Counted from the first letter of the stretch, positions 1-6,951 are shown. The stretch is 11,521 nt of DNA from Brevundimonas sp. (GCA_012270135.1 JAAXIW010000084.1:1-11521); one strand, 5' to 3'. Notes: generated by a model not told the origin, from the letters alone. Program-made: numbers and translations.

Positions 1-323
1 CCTTCCGCCCGCCGTGGTTCCACAGGAATGTGATGAGCGAGTTCATGGGGCTGGTGACCGGCGAATACGACGCCAAGGAGGGCGGGTTCGCGCCCGGCGG
101 GGCCAGCCTGCACAACTGCATGAGCGGGCACGGACCGGACCAGGCCAGCTATGACAAGGCGGTGGCGGCGGACCTCAAGCCGGTGAAGATCGAGAACACC
201 CTCGCCTTCATGTTCGAGACGCGCATGCCGATCCGCACCACGGAATGGGCGCAAACCTCGCCGACGATGCAGCTCGACTACGACGACGTCTGGACCGGGT
301 TCCAGAAGGGCAAGGTGAAATGA
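1..323 (+). CDS. hmgA: Homogentisate 1,2-dioxygenase, C-terminal part (5' end outside window)
   Basis: Non-haem iron dioxygenase that opens the ring of homogentisate to maleylacetoacetate in cytosolic tyrosine/phenylalanine breakdown. The reading frame is open from base 3 and enters with FRPPWFHRNVMSEFMGL, a hallmark stretch of HmgA. It continues with the GGASLHNCMSGHGPD region and an ELKPVK/ENTLAFMFETR-like block near the end, all in the order known for the family. The HRN and HNC/HGPD histidines lie in the C-terminal catalytic cupin half; in the family the iron site is formed by two His and one Glu. About 106 residues are visible, roughly a quarter of the usual 430-440. The stop TGA overlaps the ATG of the next gene (ATGA), so translation of the two is probably coupled. 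Identification rests on recognised motifs and is secure; nothing looks broken. Confidence 0.95.
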   Translation, partial: FRPPWFHRNVMSEFMGLVTGEYDAKEGGFAPGGASLHNCMSGHGPDQASYDKAVAADLKPVKIENTLAFMFETRMPIRTTEWAQTSPTMQLDYDDVWTGFQKGKVK

Positions 324-706
324 AGCGCTTCCTCATGATCGCGGCCCTGTTCGTCGCCGCCTGCCAGCCGATGCCGGTCGAGGGCGGCAAGGCCGATCTG
401 GCGCAGGCGGAGCCGGTCGCGGCGCAGACGCCGGCCGACGAGGCCTCAGCCTGCGCGGCCAAGGGCGGCAAGATGCTGCCGCAGGGGCGGATGCAGTCGC
501 TGCAGTGCGTGGTGTCGTACAGCGACGCCGGGAAGCGTTGCACCGACGGCGATCAGTGCGAAGGGTCCTGCCGGATTCCGGATGTGGCGGCCGCACCCGC
601 CGCCGGAGCCGCCGCGGTCGGCCAGTGCCAGCCGACCAGCAGCCAGTTCGGCTGCTACACCACGGTCGAGGACGGCAAGGCCGAAGCCACGATCTGCGTC
701 GACTGA
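320..706 (+). CDS. Cysteine-rich small lipoprotein of unknown function
   Basis: Predicted secreted lipoprotein of 128 residues. The start is set by the ATGA overlap with the hmgA stop and by an immediate signal peptide (MKRFLMIAALFVAAC). The lipobox is VAAC with the lipidated Cys at residue 15. The next residue is Gln, which would favour outer-membrane sorting. After a low-complexity Ala/Pro linker, the mature part has eight further cysteines (about residues 45, 63, 74, 80, 84, 103, 112, 126), including a CTDGDQCEGSC cluster. The even number suggests four disulfides in the periplasm. A second Ala/Pro-rich linker (about 87-100) separates the last three cysteines. I do not recognise a named family. 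Its position directly behind hmgA suggests co-expression, but a role in homogentisate metabolism is not shown. A longer version starting further upstream would lie inside hmgA and lose the signal peptide, so it is rejected. Confidence 0.85.
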   Translation: MKRFLMIAALFVAACQPMPVEGGKADLAQAEPVAAQTPADEASACAAKGGKMLPQGRMQSLQCVVSYSDAGKRCTDGDQCEGSCRIPDVAAAPAAGAAAVGQCQPTSSQFGCYTTVEDGKAEATICVD

Positions 707-745
707 CGGGATGCATCCAGCGATCCGCGGCGGCGTTCCCGCCCC

Positions 746-1471
746 ATGACCCTGGCCGAGATCGCCGCCCTGCTGGGCCTGAATTTCGGCCTGCTGCTCG
801 CGACCATGGCCGGCCTCTGGGCGCTGTCGCTTCGCTGGAAGGGCGTCGGCTTCCTCGACGCCGTCTGGCCGTTGGCCCTCGCGGGGCCCGCGGCCGTGAG
901 CTTCCTGCTCGCCGGGGGTGACCCGGTCCGCAAGGGCCTGCTGCTGTGGCTGGTGACGATCTGGGCCCTTCCGCAGGCGTTGCGGAGGTTGGCTCCGGTC
1001 GCCCGGGCCGAGGCGGACGCGCGTTATGCCGCCGTGGCGGAGTCGGTGGGGGCCGGCGAAGAAGGGAGCCGGCGCCGCGCCGGGCCGCTGCTGTTCTTCC
1101 TGCCGCAGGCGGTCGTCGCCTGGATGGTCTCGCTGCCGGTGCAGCTGGGACAGGTCGACTTCCTGCCCACGGTGGGGTGGATCGGCGGGACCGTCGCGGT
1201 TCTCGCCGTGGCGGGCAGCGGCCTCGAGGGCGTCGGGAGCCTGCGGACGGCCCGGCATCCGTCGGCCGATCCGTCCGCGGTCGGGGGCGTGCGCCACTGG
1301 CTGCGCCGTCCAGACTATCTGGGAGATATCGCCGTCTGGTGGGGGCTGTTTCTGATCGCCGCGGAGACCGGTCCGGGGCGAGCCGCCGTCATCGGGCCGA
1401 TCGTTCTGACCTTCATCCTTGCGCACTGGACCAGAACGGAAAACCCCCGCCGCGAGCGCGACGGGGGCTGA
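746..1471 (+). CDS. DUF1295-family integral membrane protein (steroid-reductase-like fold)
   Basis: Protein of 241 residues with about six hydrophobic segments, near residues 5-29, 37-57, 63-78, 113-134, 138-160 and 191-227. DUF1295 signatures are visible in order: a GVGFLDAVW start of the second helix, the ADARY element after helix 3 (family: ED-RY), and RRPDYLGDIAVWWG near 187-200 (family: RHPNYxGE-WWG). The last motif corresponds to the C-terminal cofactor-binding region of the steroid 5-alpha-reductase/ICMT superfamily. Substrate is unknown. It is slightly shorter than typical members (about 250-270). The HPN histidine is Arg and the motif glutamate is Asp, both mild departures. The ATG at 746 gives a proper first membrane helix but has no good Shine-Dalgarno sequence. 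It follows the lipoprotein gene after 39 bases on the same strand, so it may be the last gene of the hmgA transcript. Confidence 0.8.
   Translation: MTLAEIAALLGLNFGLLLATMAGLWALSLRWKGVGFLDAVWPLALAGPAAVSFLLAGGDPVRKGLLLWLVTIWALPQALRRLAPVARAEADARYAAVAESVGAGEEGSRRRAGPLLFFLPQAVVAWMVSLPVQLGQVDFLPTVGWIGGTVAVLAVAGSGLEGVGSLRTARHPSADPSAVGGVRHWLRRPDYLGDIAVWWGLFLIAAETGPGRAAVIGPIVLTFILAHWTRTENPRRERDGG
1440..1467 (-). terminator. Intrinsic terminator for the minus-strand lipoprotein gene
   Basis: On the minus strand, five C's and G-U/C-G pairs form a stem of about 10 bp (1467-1458 with 1453-1444, one G-U pair) around a 4-base loop. It is followed by TTTT (1443-1440). It lies 53 bases past the TAA of the small lipoprotein gene and inside the last codons of the convergent DUF1295 gene. 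The T-run is short. On the + strand the same hairpin forms, but no T-run follows. A second hairpin (1489-1494 with 1502-1507, loop with TCATGA) sits in the gap and may help termination in both directions. Seen by eye; no folding energy was computed. Confidence 0.5.
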
Positions 1472-1519
1472 CCGTTCGAAGGGGTCCACCGGGGTCATGA
1501 GCCCCGGCGGTCGTCCGTC

Positions 1520-1783
1520 TTACTGACCCGGGTTCGCCATCGAGGGCGAGGTGTTCGGGGTGTTCTCGGTCGTCATGCCGCCGTCGGCATTGCCGGCTTC
1601 CTGTTCGATCCGGTCGGCTTCCGCGTTCAGGGCGGTTTCCTGCGCCTCGGTCGGGGCGGCGGCGGCCTGTTCTTCCAGGGCGTCGGCCTTCATTTCGGCT
1701 TCCTTGTCCGCAGCGCTTTCGCCGCAGGCGGCGAGGCCGGCGAAGGCGAAGGTGGCGGCGGCGGCGATGATCAGTTTACGCAT
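1520..1783 (-). CDS. Small secreted lipoprotein, helical and acidic, unknown function
   Basis: An 87-residue predicted lipoprotein. It starts with MRKL, a hydrophobic stretch and a lipobox LAAC, with the lipidated Cys at residue 20 followed by Gly. Residues about 23-70 are rich in Ala, Glu and Lys (ADKEAEMKADALEEQ and similar) and would form a long amphipathic helix or coiled coil. The tail is Asn/Thr/Pro/Ser-rich and probably disordered. The ATG at 1783 is chosen over an in-frame GTG at 1801 because a strong purine tract (GGAAGGAAG) lies 7 bases before it and the signal peptide begins there. Stop is TAA, while every other complete gene here ends in TGA. It lies downstream of glk on the same strand, but an 86-base gap with a possible promoter suggests its own transcription. 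Such small lipoproteins are common in Caulobacterales; no function can be assigned. Confidence 0.8.
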   Translation of the reverse strand: MRKLIIAAAATFAFAGLAACGESAADKEAEMKADALEEQAAAAPTEAQETALNAEADRIEQEAGNADGGMTTENTPNTSPSMANPGQ

Positions 1784-1790
1784 GGTATGG

Positions 1791-1799
1791 CTTCCTTCC
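1791..1799 (-). promoter_or_regulatory. Ribosome binding site deciding the start of the small lipoprotein
   Basis: The minus strand reads GGAAGGAAG, ending 7 bases before the ATG at 1783. It supports the MRKL start and argues against the in-frame GTG at 1801, which would lie upstream of this site. Confidence 0.7.
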
Positions 1800-1812
1800 A
1801 CAGTGGAGCCTC

Positions 1813-1841
1813 CATAACGCCGCCTCTCACGATCGGTTCAC
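1813..1841 (-). promoter_or_regulatory. Possible weak promoter for the small lipoprotein gene
   Basis: On the minus strand GTGAAC (1841-1836) and GTTATG (1818-1813) are separated by 17 bases, followed within 30 bases by the ribosome binding site. An A-run (1861-1855) lies just upstream. The match to sigma-70-type boxes is only partial, so this is a candidate and not a call. Confidence 0.25.
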
Positions 1842-1861
1842 GCCCGCGTGATGGTTTTTTT
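1838..1861 (+). terminator. Hairpin plus T7 run, terminator-like on the + strand
   Basis: TCACG (1838-1842) pairs with CGTGA (1847-1851) around a 4-base loop, and TGG plus seven T's (1855-1861) follow. The form is that of a small intrinsic terminator reading left to right. No + strand gene ends just before it; it could stop transcripts running through from the DUF1295 gene before they enter glk antisense. The stem is short. Confidence 0.35.
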
Positions 1862-1869
1862 GAATCCCG

Positions 1870-2847
1870 TCAGCCGGCCTCGGCGAAGGCGACCCGGGCG
1901 GCGCCGAGCAGGGCCGCGTGCTTGTGCAGGATGACATGGGTGGGGATGGCGGCCATGTAGTCGGCGAACCGGCCCTTGCGCTCGAACCGTTCGCGGAAGG
2001 GGCTGGACTGCAGGAAGGGCAGGATGCGCGGGGCGATGCCGCCGGCGATGTAGACGCCGCCGCGCGCGCCGGTGGTCAGGGCGATGTCTCCCGCCACGGC
2101 GCCGAGGATGGCGCAGAAGCGGGCGAGGGTGGCGCCGCAGGGGCTGCGAGGGTCGGCCATCGCCTCCTCGGTGATCTGGGCCGGATCGTCGATATGGCTC
2201 TCGCGGCCGTCGATCTCGGCCAGGGCGCGGTGCATGTTGAGCAGGCCGGGGCCGCAGATCAGCCGCTCGATCGAGACCCGGTCGTAGCGGCGGCGCAGGA
2301 TGCGCAGGATCTCGTCCTCGACGGCGTCGCCCGGGGCGAAACAGGCGTGGCCGCCCTCCGACGGCATGGCCATCTCCCGGCCGTGGAAGTCCCGGATCAG
2401 GGCGGAGACGCCGAAGCCGGTGCCGGGGCCGAGCACGGCGACGGCCGAACCCGGGTCGCCTTCCTCGGGGCCGCCCAGCGAGGCCAGTTCGCCGCGGGGA
2501 ACGACCGGGGCGCCCCAGGCGAGCGCCTCGAAATCGTTGATCAGGCGCACCGGCTTGAGGCCGAGCGTGCCGAGCTCTTCTTCCGACACCCGCCAGGGGG
2601 AGTTGGTCAGGTCGATGGCGCCGTCGGTCACCGGGCCGGCGACGGCGATGACGCCGGAGGTCGGCTTGACCCCGCAGCCGTCGATATAGGCCTTCACGCC
2701 GCCGAGGAAGGTCGGGTGGTCGGCGCCCTTGAAGCTCTCGTGGTGCTCGAGCACCGGCTTGCCGTCGACCATGTGGGCGATGGCGAAACGGGCGTTGGTG
2801 CCGCCGACGTCGCCGACCAGCAGAGTCCTGTCCCAGGCGATGGTCAT
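1870..2847 (-). CDS. glk: Glucokinase (proteobacterial Glk family)
   Basis: ATP-dependent phosphorylation of glucose to glucose 6-phosphate in the cytosol, feeding Zwf in the same operon. The product is 325 residues, normal for the family (E. coli about 321). Motifs in order: phosphate-1 loop VGDVGGTNARF (11-21), AGPVTDG (70-76), catalytic INDFEALAWG with Asp105, phosphate-2 LGPGTGFG (139-146), SEGGH (163-167) whose Glu164 and His167 contact sugar, Glu194 before CGPGLLN, and GGVYIAGGI (263-271). The start is the ATG at 2847, preceded by GAGGAGAG with 6 bases spacing. The open frame extends to 3024, but that upstream part lies inside edd and is Arg/Ser/Pro-rich noise. It starts 25 bases after the edd stop. 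Last gene of the Entner-Doudoroff run. Confidence 0.95.
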   Translation of the reverse strand: MTIAWDRTLLVGDVGGTNARFAIAHMVDGKPVLEHHESFKGADHPTFLGGVKAYIDGCGVKPTSGVIAVAGPVTDGAIDLTNSPWRVSEEELGTLGLKPVRLINDFEALAWGAPVVPRGELASLGGPEEGDPGSAVAVLGPGTGFGVSALIRDFHGREMAMPSEGGHACFAPGDAVEDEILRILRRRYDRVSIERLICGPGLLNMHRALAEIDGRESHIDDPAQITEEAMADPRSPCGATLARFCAILGAVAGDIALTTGARGGVYIAGGIAPRILPFLQSSPFRERFERKGRFADYMAAIPTHVILHKHAALLGAARVAFAEAG

Positions 2848-2853
2848 CGGAAG

Positions 2854-2861
2854 CTCTCCTC
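2854..2861 (-). promoter_or_regulatory. Ribosome binding site deciding the glk start
   Basis: GAGGAGAG on the minus strand lies 6 bases before the ATG at 2847, inside the 25-base gap between edd and glk. It fixes the start against the longer open frame beginning at 3024. The same octamer precedes zwf. Confidence 0.75.
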
Positions 2862-2872
2862 GGAACGCGACA

Positions 2873-4765
2873 TCAGGCGTCGACCGCCCGGTCGACGAGG
2901 TTCGGGTCGGGCGGGCTGTCGCTCCACGCGGCGCCGTTTTCGGATGGGGTGGCGAAACAGACCGATGCGCCTTCCTCGGCGGTCGAGACGACATGGCGGA
3001 AGGCGCCGAACAGTTCGCGGCCATAGCCCCACGACGAACCGCCGGCGTGCTCCGGCGAGCGGGCCGCGGGCGCGCGTTCCGACAGGTCGACGCCGACCGT
3101 GGTCAGGACGCCGGCCTCGGGATCGAGGCGGATGACGTCGCCGTCGCGGACGCGGGACAGCATCCCGCCGGCGAGCGCCTCGGGCGAGACATGGATGGCG
3201 GCGGGCGTCTTGCCCGAGGCGCCGGACATGCGGCCGTCGGTGACGAAGGCGACCCTGAAGCCCTTGTCCTGCAGCACGCCGAGGGCCGGGGACAGGCTGT
3301 GCAGTTCGGGCATGCCGTTGGCCTTCGGACCCTGGAAGCGCAGCACCACGACGACGTCGCGGTCCAGCCTGCCGTCCCTGAAGGCCTGAAGGGCGTCTTC
3401 CTGGGTTTCGAAGACGGCGGCGGGGGCCTCGACGATGCGGTTTCCCGGCTTGACCGCCGAGACCTTGATGACGGCCCGGCCGAGATCGCCCTGGACGAGG
3501 CGGAGGCCGCCCTCGCGATCGAACGGGTCGGAGGCCGGGCGGAGAATGTCCGTGTCCAGACTTTCCGCGACGCCGTCGCGCCAGACCAGTTCGCCGTCGA
3601 CCATCGACGGCTCCTGGAAATAGTGATGGATGCCCGGTCCCATGACGGTCTGGACGTCGGCGTGGATGTGTCCGGCGTTCGCCAGTTCACGGGTCACGAA
3701 GGCGACGCCGCCGGCGGCCTGGAAGGCGTTCACGTCGGCCGAGCCGTTGGGATAGACGCGGGCCAGCAGCGGCGTGACCGACGACAGCTGGTCCATGTCG
3801 GTCCAGTCGATCAGGACCCCGGCGGCGCGGGCCATGGCGACCAGATGGATGGCGTGGTTGGTCGAGCCGCCGGTGGCCAGCAGGGCGACGACCATGTTGA
3901 CGATGGACTTCTCGTCGATGACGTCGGCCATCCGACCCTGTCCGCTCCGGGCCAGTTCGACGGCGCGCTTCGCCGTCGCCGCCGTGAGAGCGTCGCGCAG
4001 GCCGGTCTCGGGATGGACGAAGGCGGTCGAGGGCAGGTGCAGGCCGGCGATCTCCATCATCATCTGGTTGGAGTTGGCGGTGCCGTAAAAAGTGCAGGTT
4101 CCGGGCGAGTGGTAGGAGCCGATCTCGCTTTCCAGCAGCGTCTGCCGGTCGACCTTGTTCTGGGCGTAGAGGCCGCGCACCCGGGCCTTCTCCGCGTTCG
4201 GAATGCCCGAGGGCATCGGGCCGGCCGGGGCGAAGATCACCGGCAGGTGGCCGAAGGCCAGAGAGCCCATGAACAGGCCGGGCACGATCTTGTCGCAGAC
4301 GCCGAGGCAGATGACGGAATCGAAGGCGTCGTGGGTCAGGGCCACGCCGGTCGACATGGCGATGACGTCGCGGCTGAACAGCGACAGCTCCATGCCGGGG
4401 CGGCCCTGGGTGACGCCGTCGCACATGGCGGGGGTTCCACCGGCGACCTGGGCCGTGGCGCCGGCCTCGCGCGCCGCCTCGCGGATGACGGCGGGGAAGC
4501 GCTCGAACGGCTGGTGGGCCGAGAGCATGTCGTTGTAGGCGGTGACGATGCCGAGATTGGGCTGTTTGCCGCCCATGGCGGTGAGCTTGTCGGCGACGGT
4601 CTGGCCGGCGAAGGCGTGGGCCCAGTTGGCGCAGGACAGTTTGGCGCGGGCGACGCCGTTGTCGCGAGCGGCGTCCATGCGACGCAGGTAGTCGGCGCGG
4701 GTTTCGCGCGACCGCTCGATGATGCGGGCGGTGACCTTGGCGACGACGGGGTTGAGGGTCGGCAT
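2873..4765 (-). CDS. edd: 6-Phosphogluconate dehydratase
   Basis: Dehydrates 6-phosphogluconate to 2-keto-3-deoxy-6-phosphogluconate, the committed step of the Entner-Doudoroff pathway. It is an iron-sulfur enzyme of the IlvD/EDD family. The 630-residue product is slightly longer than the usual about 600-610. The IlvD/EDD signatures are clear: MCDGVTQGRPGM with Cys115, ICLGVCDKIVPG with Cys157, PGTCTFYGTANSNQ with Cys224 (the likely Fe-S ligands), and the second family signature VTDGRMSGASGKTPAAIHV in the C-terminal domain. The PGTCTFYGTANSN element and length favour Edd over dihydroxy-acid dehydratase, and the neighbours zwf, pgl and glk agree. Its ATG shares one base with the pgl stop (TGATG), with a GGAGG site 7 bases upstream inside pgl, implying translational coupling. 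The C-terminal tail after about residue 605 (Ser/Asp/Pro-rich) is less typical. Confidence 0.97.
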   Translation of the reverse strand: MPTLNPVVAKVTARIIERSRETRADYLRRMDAARDNGVARAKLSCANWAHAFAGQTVADKLTAMGGKQPNLGIVTAYNDMLSAHQPFERFPAVIREAAREAGATAQVAGGTPAMCDGVTQGRPGMELSLFSRDVIAMSTGVALTHDAFDSVICLGVCDKIVPGLFMGSLAFGHLPVIFAPAGPMPSGIPNAEKARVRGLYAQNKVDRQTLLESEIGSYHSPGTCTFYGTANSNQMMMEIAGLHLPSTAFVHPETGLRDALTAATAKRAVELARSGQGRMADVIDEKSIVNMVVALLATGGSTNHAIHLVAMARAAGVLIDWTDMDQLSSVTPLLARVYPNGSADVNAFQAAGGVAFVTRELANAGHIHADVQTVMGPGIHHYFQEPSMVDGELVWRDGVAESLDTDILRPASDPFDREGGLRLVQGDLGRAVIKVSAVKPGNRIVEAPAAVFETQEDALQAFRDGRLDRDVVVVLRFQGPKANGMPELHSLSPALGVLQDKGFRVAFVTDGRMSGASGKTPAAIHVSPEALAGGMLSRVRDGDVIRLDPEAGVLTTVGVDLSERAPAARSPEHAGGSSWGYGRELFGAFRHVVSTAEEGASVCFATPSENGAAWSDSPPDPNLVDRAVDA

Positions 4766-5472
4766 CAGACGGCCTCCGTCCAGACGACTTCGAGCGGGAC
4801 CTTGTGGGCGATCAGGGCGGCGATGGGCTGGGTGGCGGGATCGCCGGCGGCCTCGCGCTCGAATACGGCGCGCTTGGCGGCGCCGGTGATGGCGAGGACG
4901 ACACGGCGGGCGCCGATCAGATACGGCAGGTTGATCGACAGGCGCTCCATGGACGGCGCGCGTCCGTCGCGACCGGGCGGGACGCCGAGAACGGTCGGCT
5001 TGAGGCCGGGCGAGAGCAGGGTCTTCAGGGTCGGGCTTTCCGGGAACATGGAGCAGATATGGCCATCCTCGCCCATGCCGAGAAGGACCGCGTCGAGTCG
5101 CCCGCCAGCGTCGGCGAGGGCGTGGGCGGCGAAGGCGGCGGCGCGGTCCACCGTCACGGCCGGCGAATAGAGGGGGATGAAGCGGGCCGCCGCGGAGGCG
5201 CCGGTCAGAAGGGTTCGCTTCAGCAGGGCGGCGTTGGACTCGGGCGAGGTCTCAGGGACGTAGCGCTCGTCGATCAGGGTGACGGCGACGTTCGACCAAT
5301 CCAGCGGCGCCCGGGCCAGACGGGTGTAGATCGGCGAAGGCGTCGAGCCCCCCGAGCCGGCGAAGACGGCCTTGCCGGTTTCGGTGAGGGCGGCGGACAG
5401 GGTTTCGCCCAGCCGCGCCGCACAGGCGTCGGCCCAGGCGGCGGCGTCGGGGAAGGTCTCGATCTCAGCCAT
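4765..5472 (-). CDS. pgl: 6-Phosphogluconolactonase (DevB/SOL type)
   Basis: Hydrolyses 6-phosphogluconolactone to 6-phosphogluconate, linking Zwf to Edd. The 235-residue length is standard for the DevB family. Visible motifs are VFAGSGGSTPSPIY near residues 34-48 (family: sugar-phosphate-binding GGSTP), LIDERYVPETSPESN (family: DERxVP-SN), and LLGMGEDGHICSMFP (family: GMGxDGHTASLFP, carrying the conserved Asp and His). It overlaps the 3' end of zwf by 8 bases and shares one base with the edd start, so it sits in the middle of a coupled zwf-pgl-edd block. The Shine-Dalgarno sequence before the ATG is weak, consistent with translation by ribosomes finishing zwf. No defect is seen. Confidence 0.93.
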   Translation of the reverse strand: MAEIETFPDAAAWADACAARLGETLSAALTETGKAVFAGSGGSTPSPIYTRLARAPLDWSNVAVTLIDERYVPETSPESNAALLKRTLLTGASAAARFIPLYSPAVTVDRAAAFAAHALADAGGRLDAVLLGMGEDGHICSMFPESPTLKTLLSPGLKPTVLGVPPGRDGRAPSMERLSINLPYLIGARRVVLAITGAAKRAVFEREAAGDPATQPIAALIAHKVPLEVVWTEAV

Positions 5473-6925
5473 GACCGCCGTTCCATTCGCGGCCGGTGCG
5501 GGAGAGGAGGAGGTCGGCGGCGTCGGGGCCCCAGGCGCCGGCGGGATAGTCGTGCGGCTTGAACGCCGCGCCCTGCCAGGCCTCGGAGACCTCGTCGACC
5601 CATTTCCAGGCCTGCTCCGCCTCGTCGCGGCGGACGAACAGGGTGGAGTCGCCGGACAAGGCGTCGAGCAGCAGCCGCTCGTAGGCGATCCGGCGGCGGG
5701 GCGGTTTGGCGTCCCTGTCGTTCTGGCCCCACGACAGGCTCATGCGGATCGGTTGCAGCTTCATGCGCTGGTCGAGGCCGGGCTTCTTGTTCATCACCGA
5801 GAGGGAGATGTCCTCCTCGGGCTGCAGGGCGATGACGAGCCGGTTCGCCTGCACCGCGCCCCGGTCGCCCTGATGGAAGATGGAGTGCGGCACCGGCTTG
5901 AACTGGATGACGATCTCGGTGCGCTTCTCGGGCAGGCGTTTGCCGGTGCGCATGAAGAAGGGCACGCCGGCCCAGCGCCAGTTGTCGATGTCGGCGCGGA
6001 CGGCGACGAAGGTTTCCGTGTCGGAGTCCTCGCCGCGCTCCTCGTCATAGCCGGGGACCGGCTTGCCCTCGACGGTTCCGGCGACGTACTGGCCGCGCAC
6101 GGTGACCCGCTCGGCTTCCTCGTGGGTGATGGGGCGGAGGCTGCGGAGAACCTTGACCTTCTCGTTGCGCACCGAGTCCGGATCGAGGTCCGACGGCGGC
6201 TCCATGGCCACGAGGCAGAGCAGCTGGAGCATGTGGTTCTGGAGCATGTCCCGCAATGCTCCGTACTCATCGTAATAGGGCCAGCGGTCTCCGACGCCGA
6301 CCGTCTCTCCGACCGTGATCTGGACATGGTCGATGCTGAGGTTGTTCCAAAGCGGCTCGAAGATGGTGTTGCCGAAGCGCAGGGCGATCAGGTTCTGGAC
6401 CGTCTCCTTGCCGAGGTAGTGGTCGATGCGGAAGACCTGCTGTTCGGAGAAGGCGTCGGAGACGGCGTCGTCGATCTCGCGGAAGGAGTCGAGGTCGCGG
6501 CCGACCGGCTTCTCCAGCACGACACGGTCATCGGCCTCGGCGAGGCCTGCGGCGCGCATGGCGGTGACGATGCGGGCGTAGAGCGAGGGCGAAACGGCGA
6601 GGAAGGAGGTGCAGGCCCCGTCGCCGACCTTGTCCTTGAGCGGCCTGAGGCTTTCCGCCGAGGTGGCGTCGACGGCGAGATAGTCGAGCCGTGCCGACAT
6701 CCGCTCCCACGCCTCCGGGGACCAGGCGTCGTCGGCCTTGGCCTTGGCCTCGACCGACTGGCGGACCCGAACGACGTAGTCCTCGCGGCTTTCCTCGGAG
6801 CGGGCGGCGCCGATGATCTTGAGGCCGTCGGGCAGCAGGCCGTCGTGCTCGAGAAAATAGAGCGAGGGCAGGAGCATCCTCATCGCGAGGTCGCCGCCGC
6901 CACCGAACAGCACCAGGGCCGCCAT
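5465..6925 (-). CDS. zwf: Glucose-6-phosphate 1-dehydrogenase
   Basis: Oxidises glucose 6-phosphate to 6-phosphogluconolactone with NAD(P)+. The 486-residue product has the dinucleotide loop FGGGGDLA (7-14), EKPVG (138-142), the substrate/catalytic motif RIDHYLGKE (166-174), and YYDEYGALRDMLQNHMLQ (218-234) whose QNH His231 is the expected general base. All key residues are present. The loop reads GGGGDL where most Zwf proteins have GASGDL or GATGDL, and the protein starts only four residues before the first strand. The start is the ATG at 6925 with GAGGAG (6936-6931) 5 bases upstream. Arg42 after the second strand suggests NADP use; this is inference. The gene begins 26 bases after the hisIE stop and overlaps pgl by 8 bases. 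It heads the Entner-Doudoroff block. Confidence 0.97.
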   Translation of the reverse strand: MAALVLFGGGGDLAMRMLLPSLYFLEHDGLLPDGLKIIGAARSEESREDYVVRVRQSVEAKAKADDAWSPEAWERMSARLDYLAVDATSAESLRPLKDKVGDGACTSFLAVSPSLYARIVTAMRAAGLAEADDRVVLEKPVGRDLDSFREIDDAVSDAFSEQQVFRIDHYLGKETVQNLIALRFGNTIFEPLWNNLSIDHVQITVGETVGVGDRWPYYDEYGALRDMLQNHMLQLLCLVAMEPPSDLDPDSVRNEKVKVLRSLRPITHEEAERVTVRGQYVAGTVEGKPVPGYDEERGEDSDTETFVAVRADIDNWRWAGVPFFMRTGKRLPEKRTEIVIQFKPVPHSIFHQGDRGAVQANRLVIALQPEEDISLSVMNKKPGLDQRMKLQPIRMSLSWGQNDRDAKPPRRRIAYERLLLDALSGDSTLFVRRDEAEQAWKWVDEVSEAWQGAAFKPHDYPAGAWGPDAADLLLSRTGREWNGGHG

Positions 6926-6930
6926 GCGCT

Positions 6931-6936
6931 CTCCTC
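6931..6936 (-). promoter_or_regulatory. zwf ribosome binding site within the short his-zwf gap
   Basis: GAGGAG on the minus strand lies 5 bases before the zwf ATG. The whole his-zwf gap is 26 bases, filled mainly by this site. No room remains for a full promoter or hairpin terminator, so any separate zwf promoter would have to lie inside hisIE. Confidence 0.7.
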
Positions 6937-6951
6937 AGATCCAGGTCCCGA

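Noticed and set aside
446..1498. 350-codon open frame on the minus strand opposite the lipoprotein and DUF1295 genes
   Set aside because: Gly/Arg/Pro/Gln-rich with no domain or signal, while the + strand frames have a lipobox and membrane helices.
2848..3024. N-terminal extension of glk
   Set aside because: It would lie inside edd, is Arg/Ser/Pro noise, and the ATG at 2847 has a strong ribosome site and the correct family N-terminus.
2729..5170. 813-codon open frame on the + strand opposite edd and pgl
   Set aside because: It lies antisense to two clear enzymes, is Gly/Asp/Arg/Val-rich with no domain pattern, and is explained by the scarcity of stop codons in high-GC DNA.
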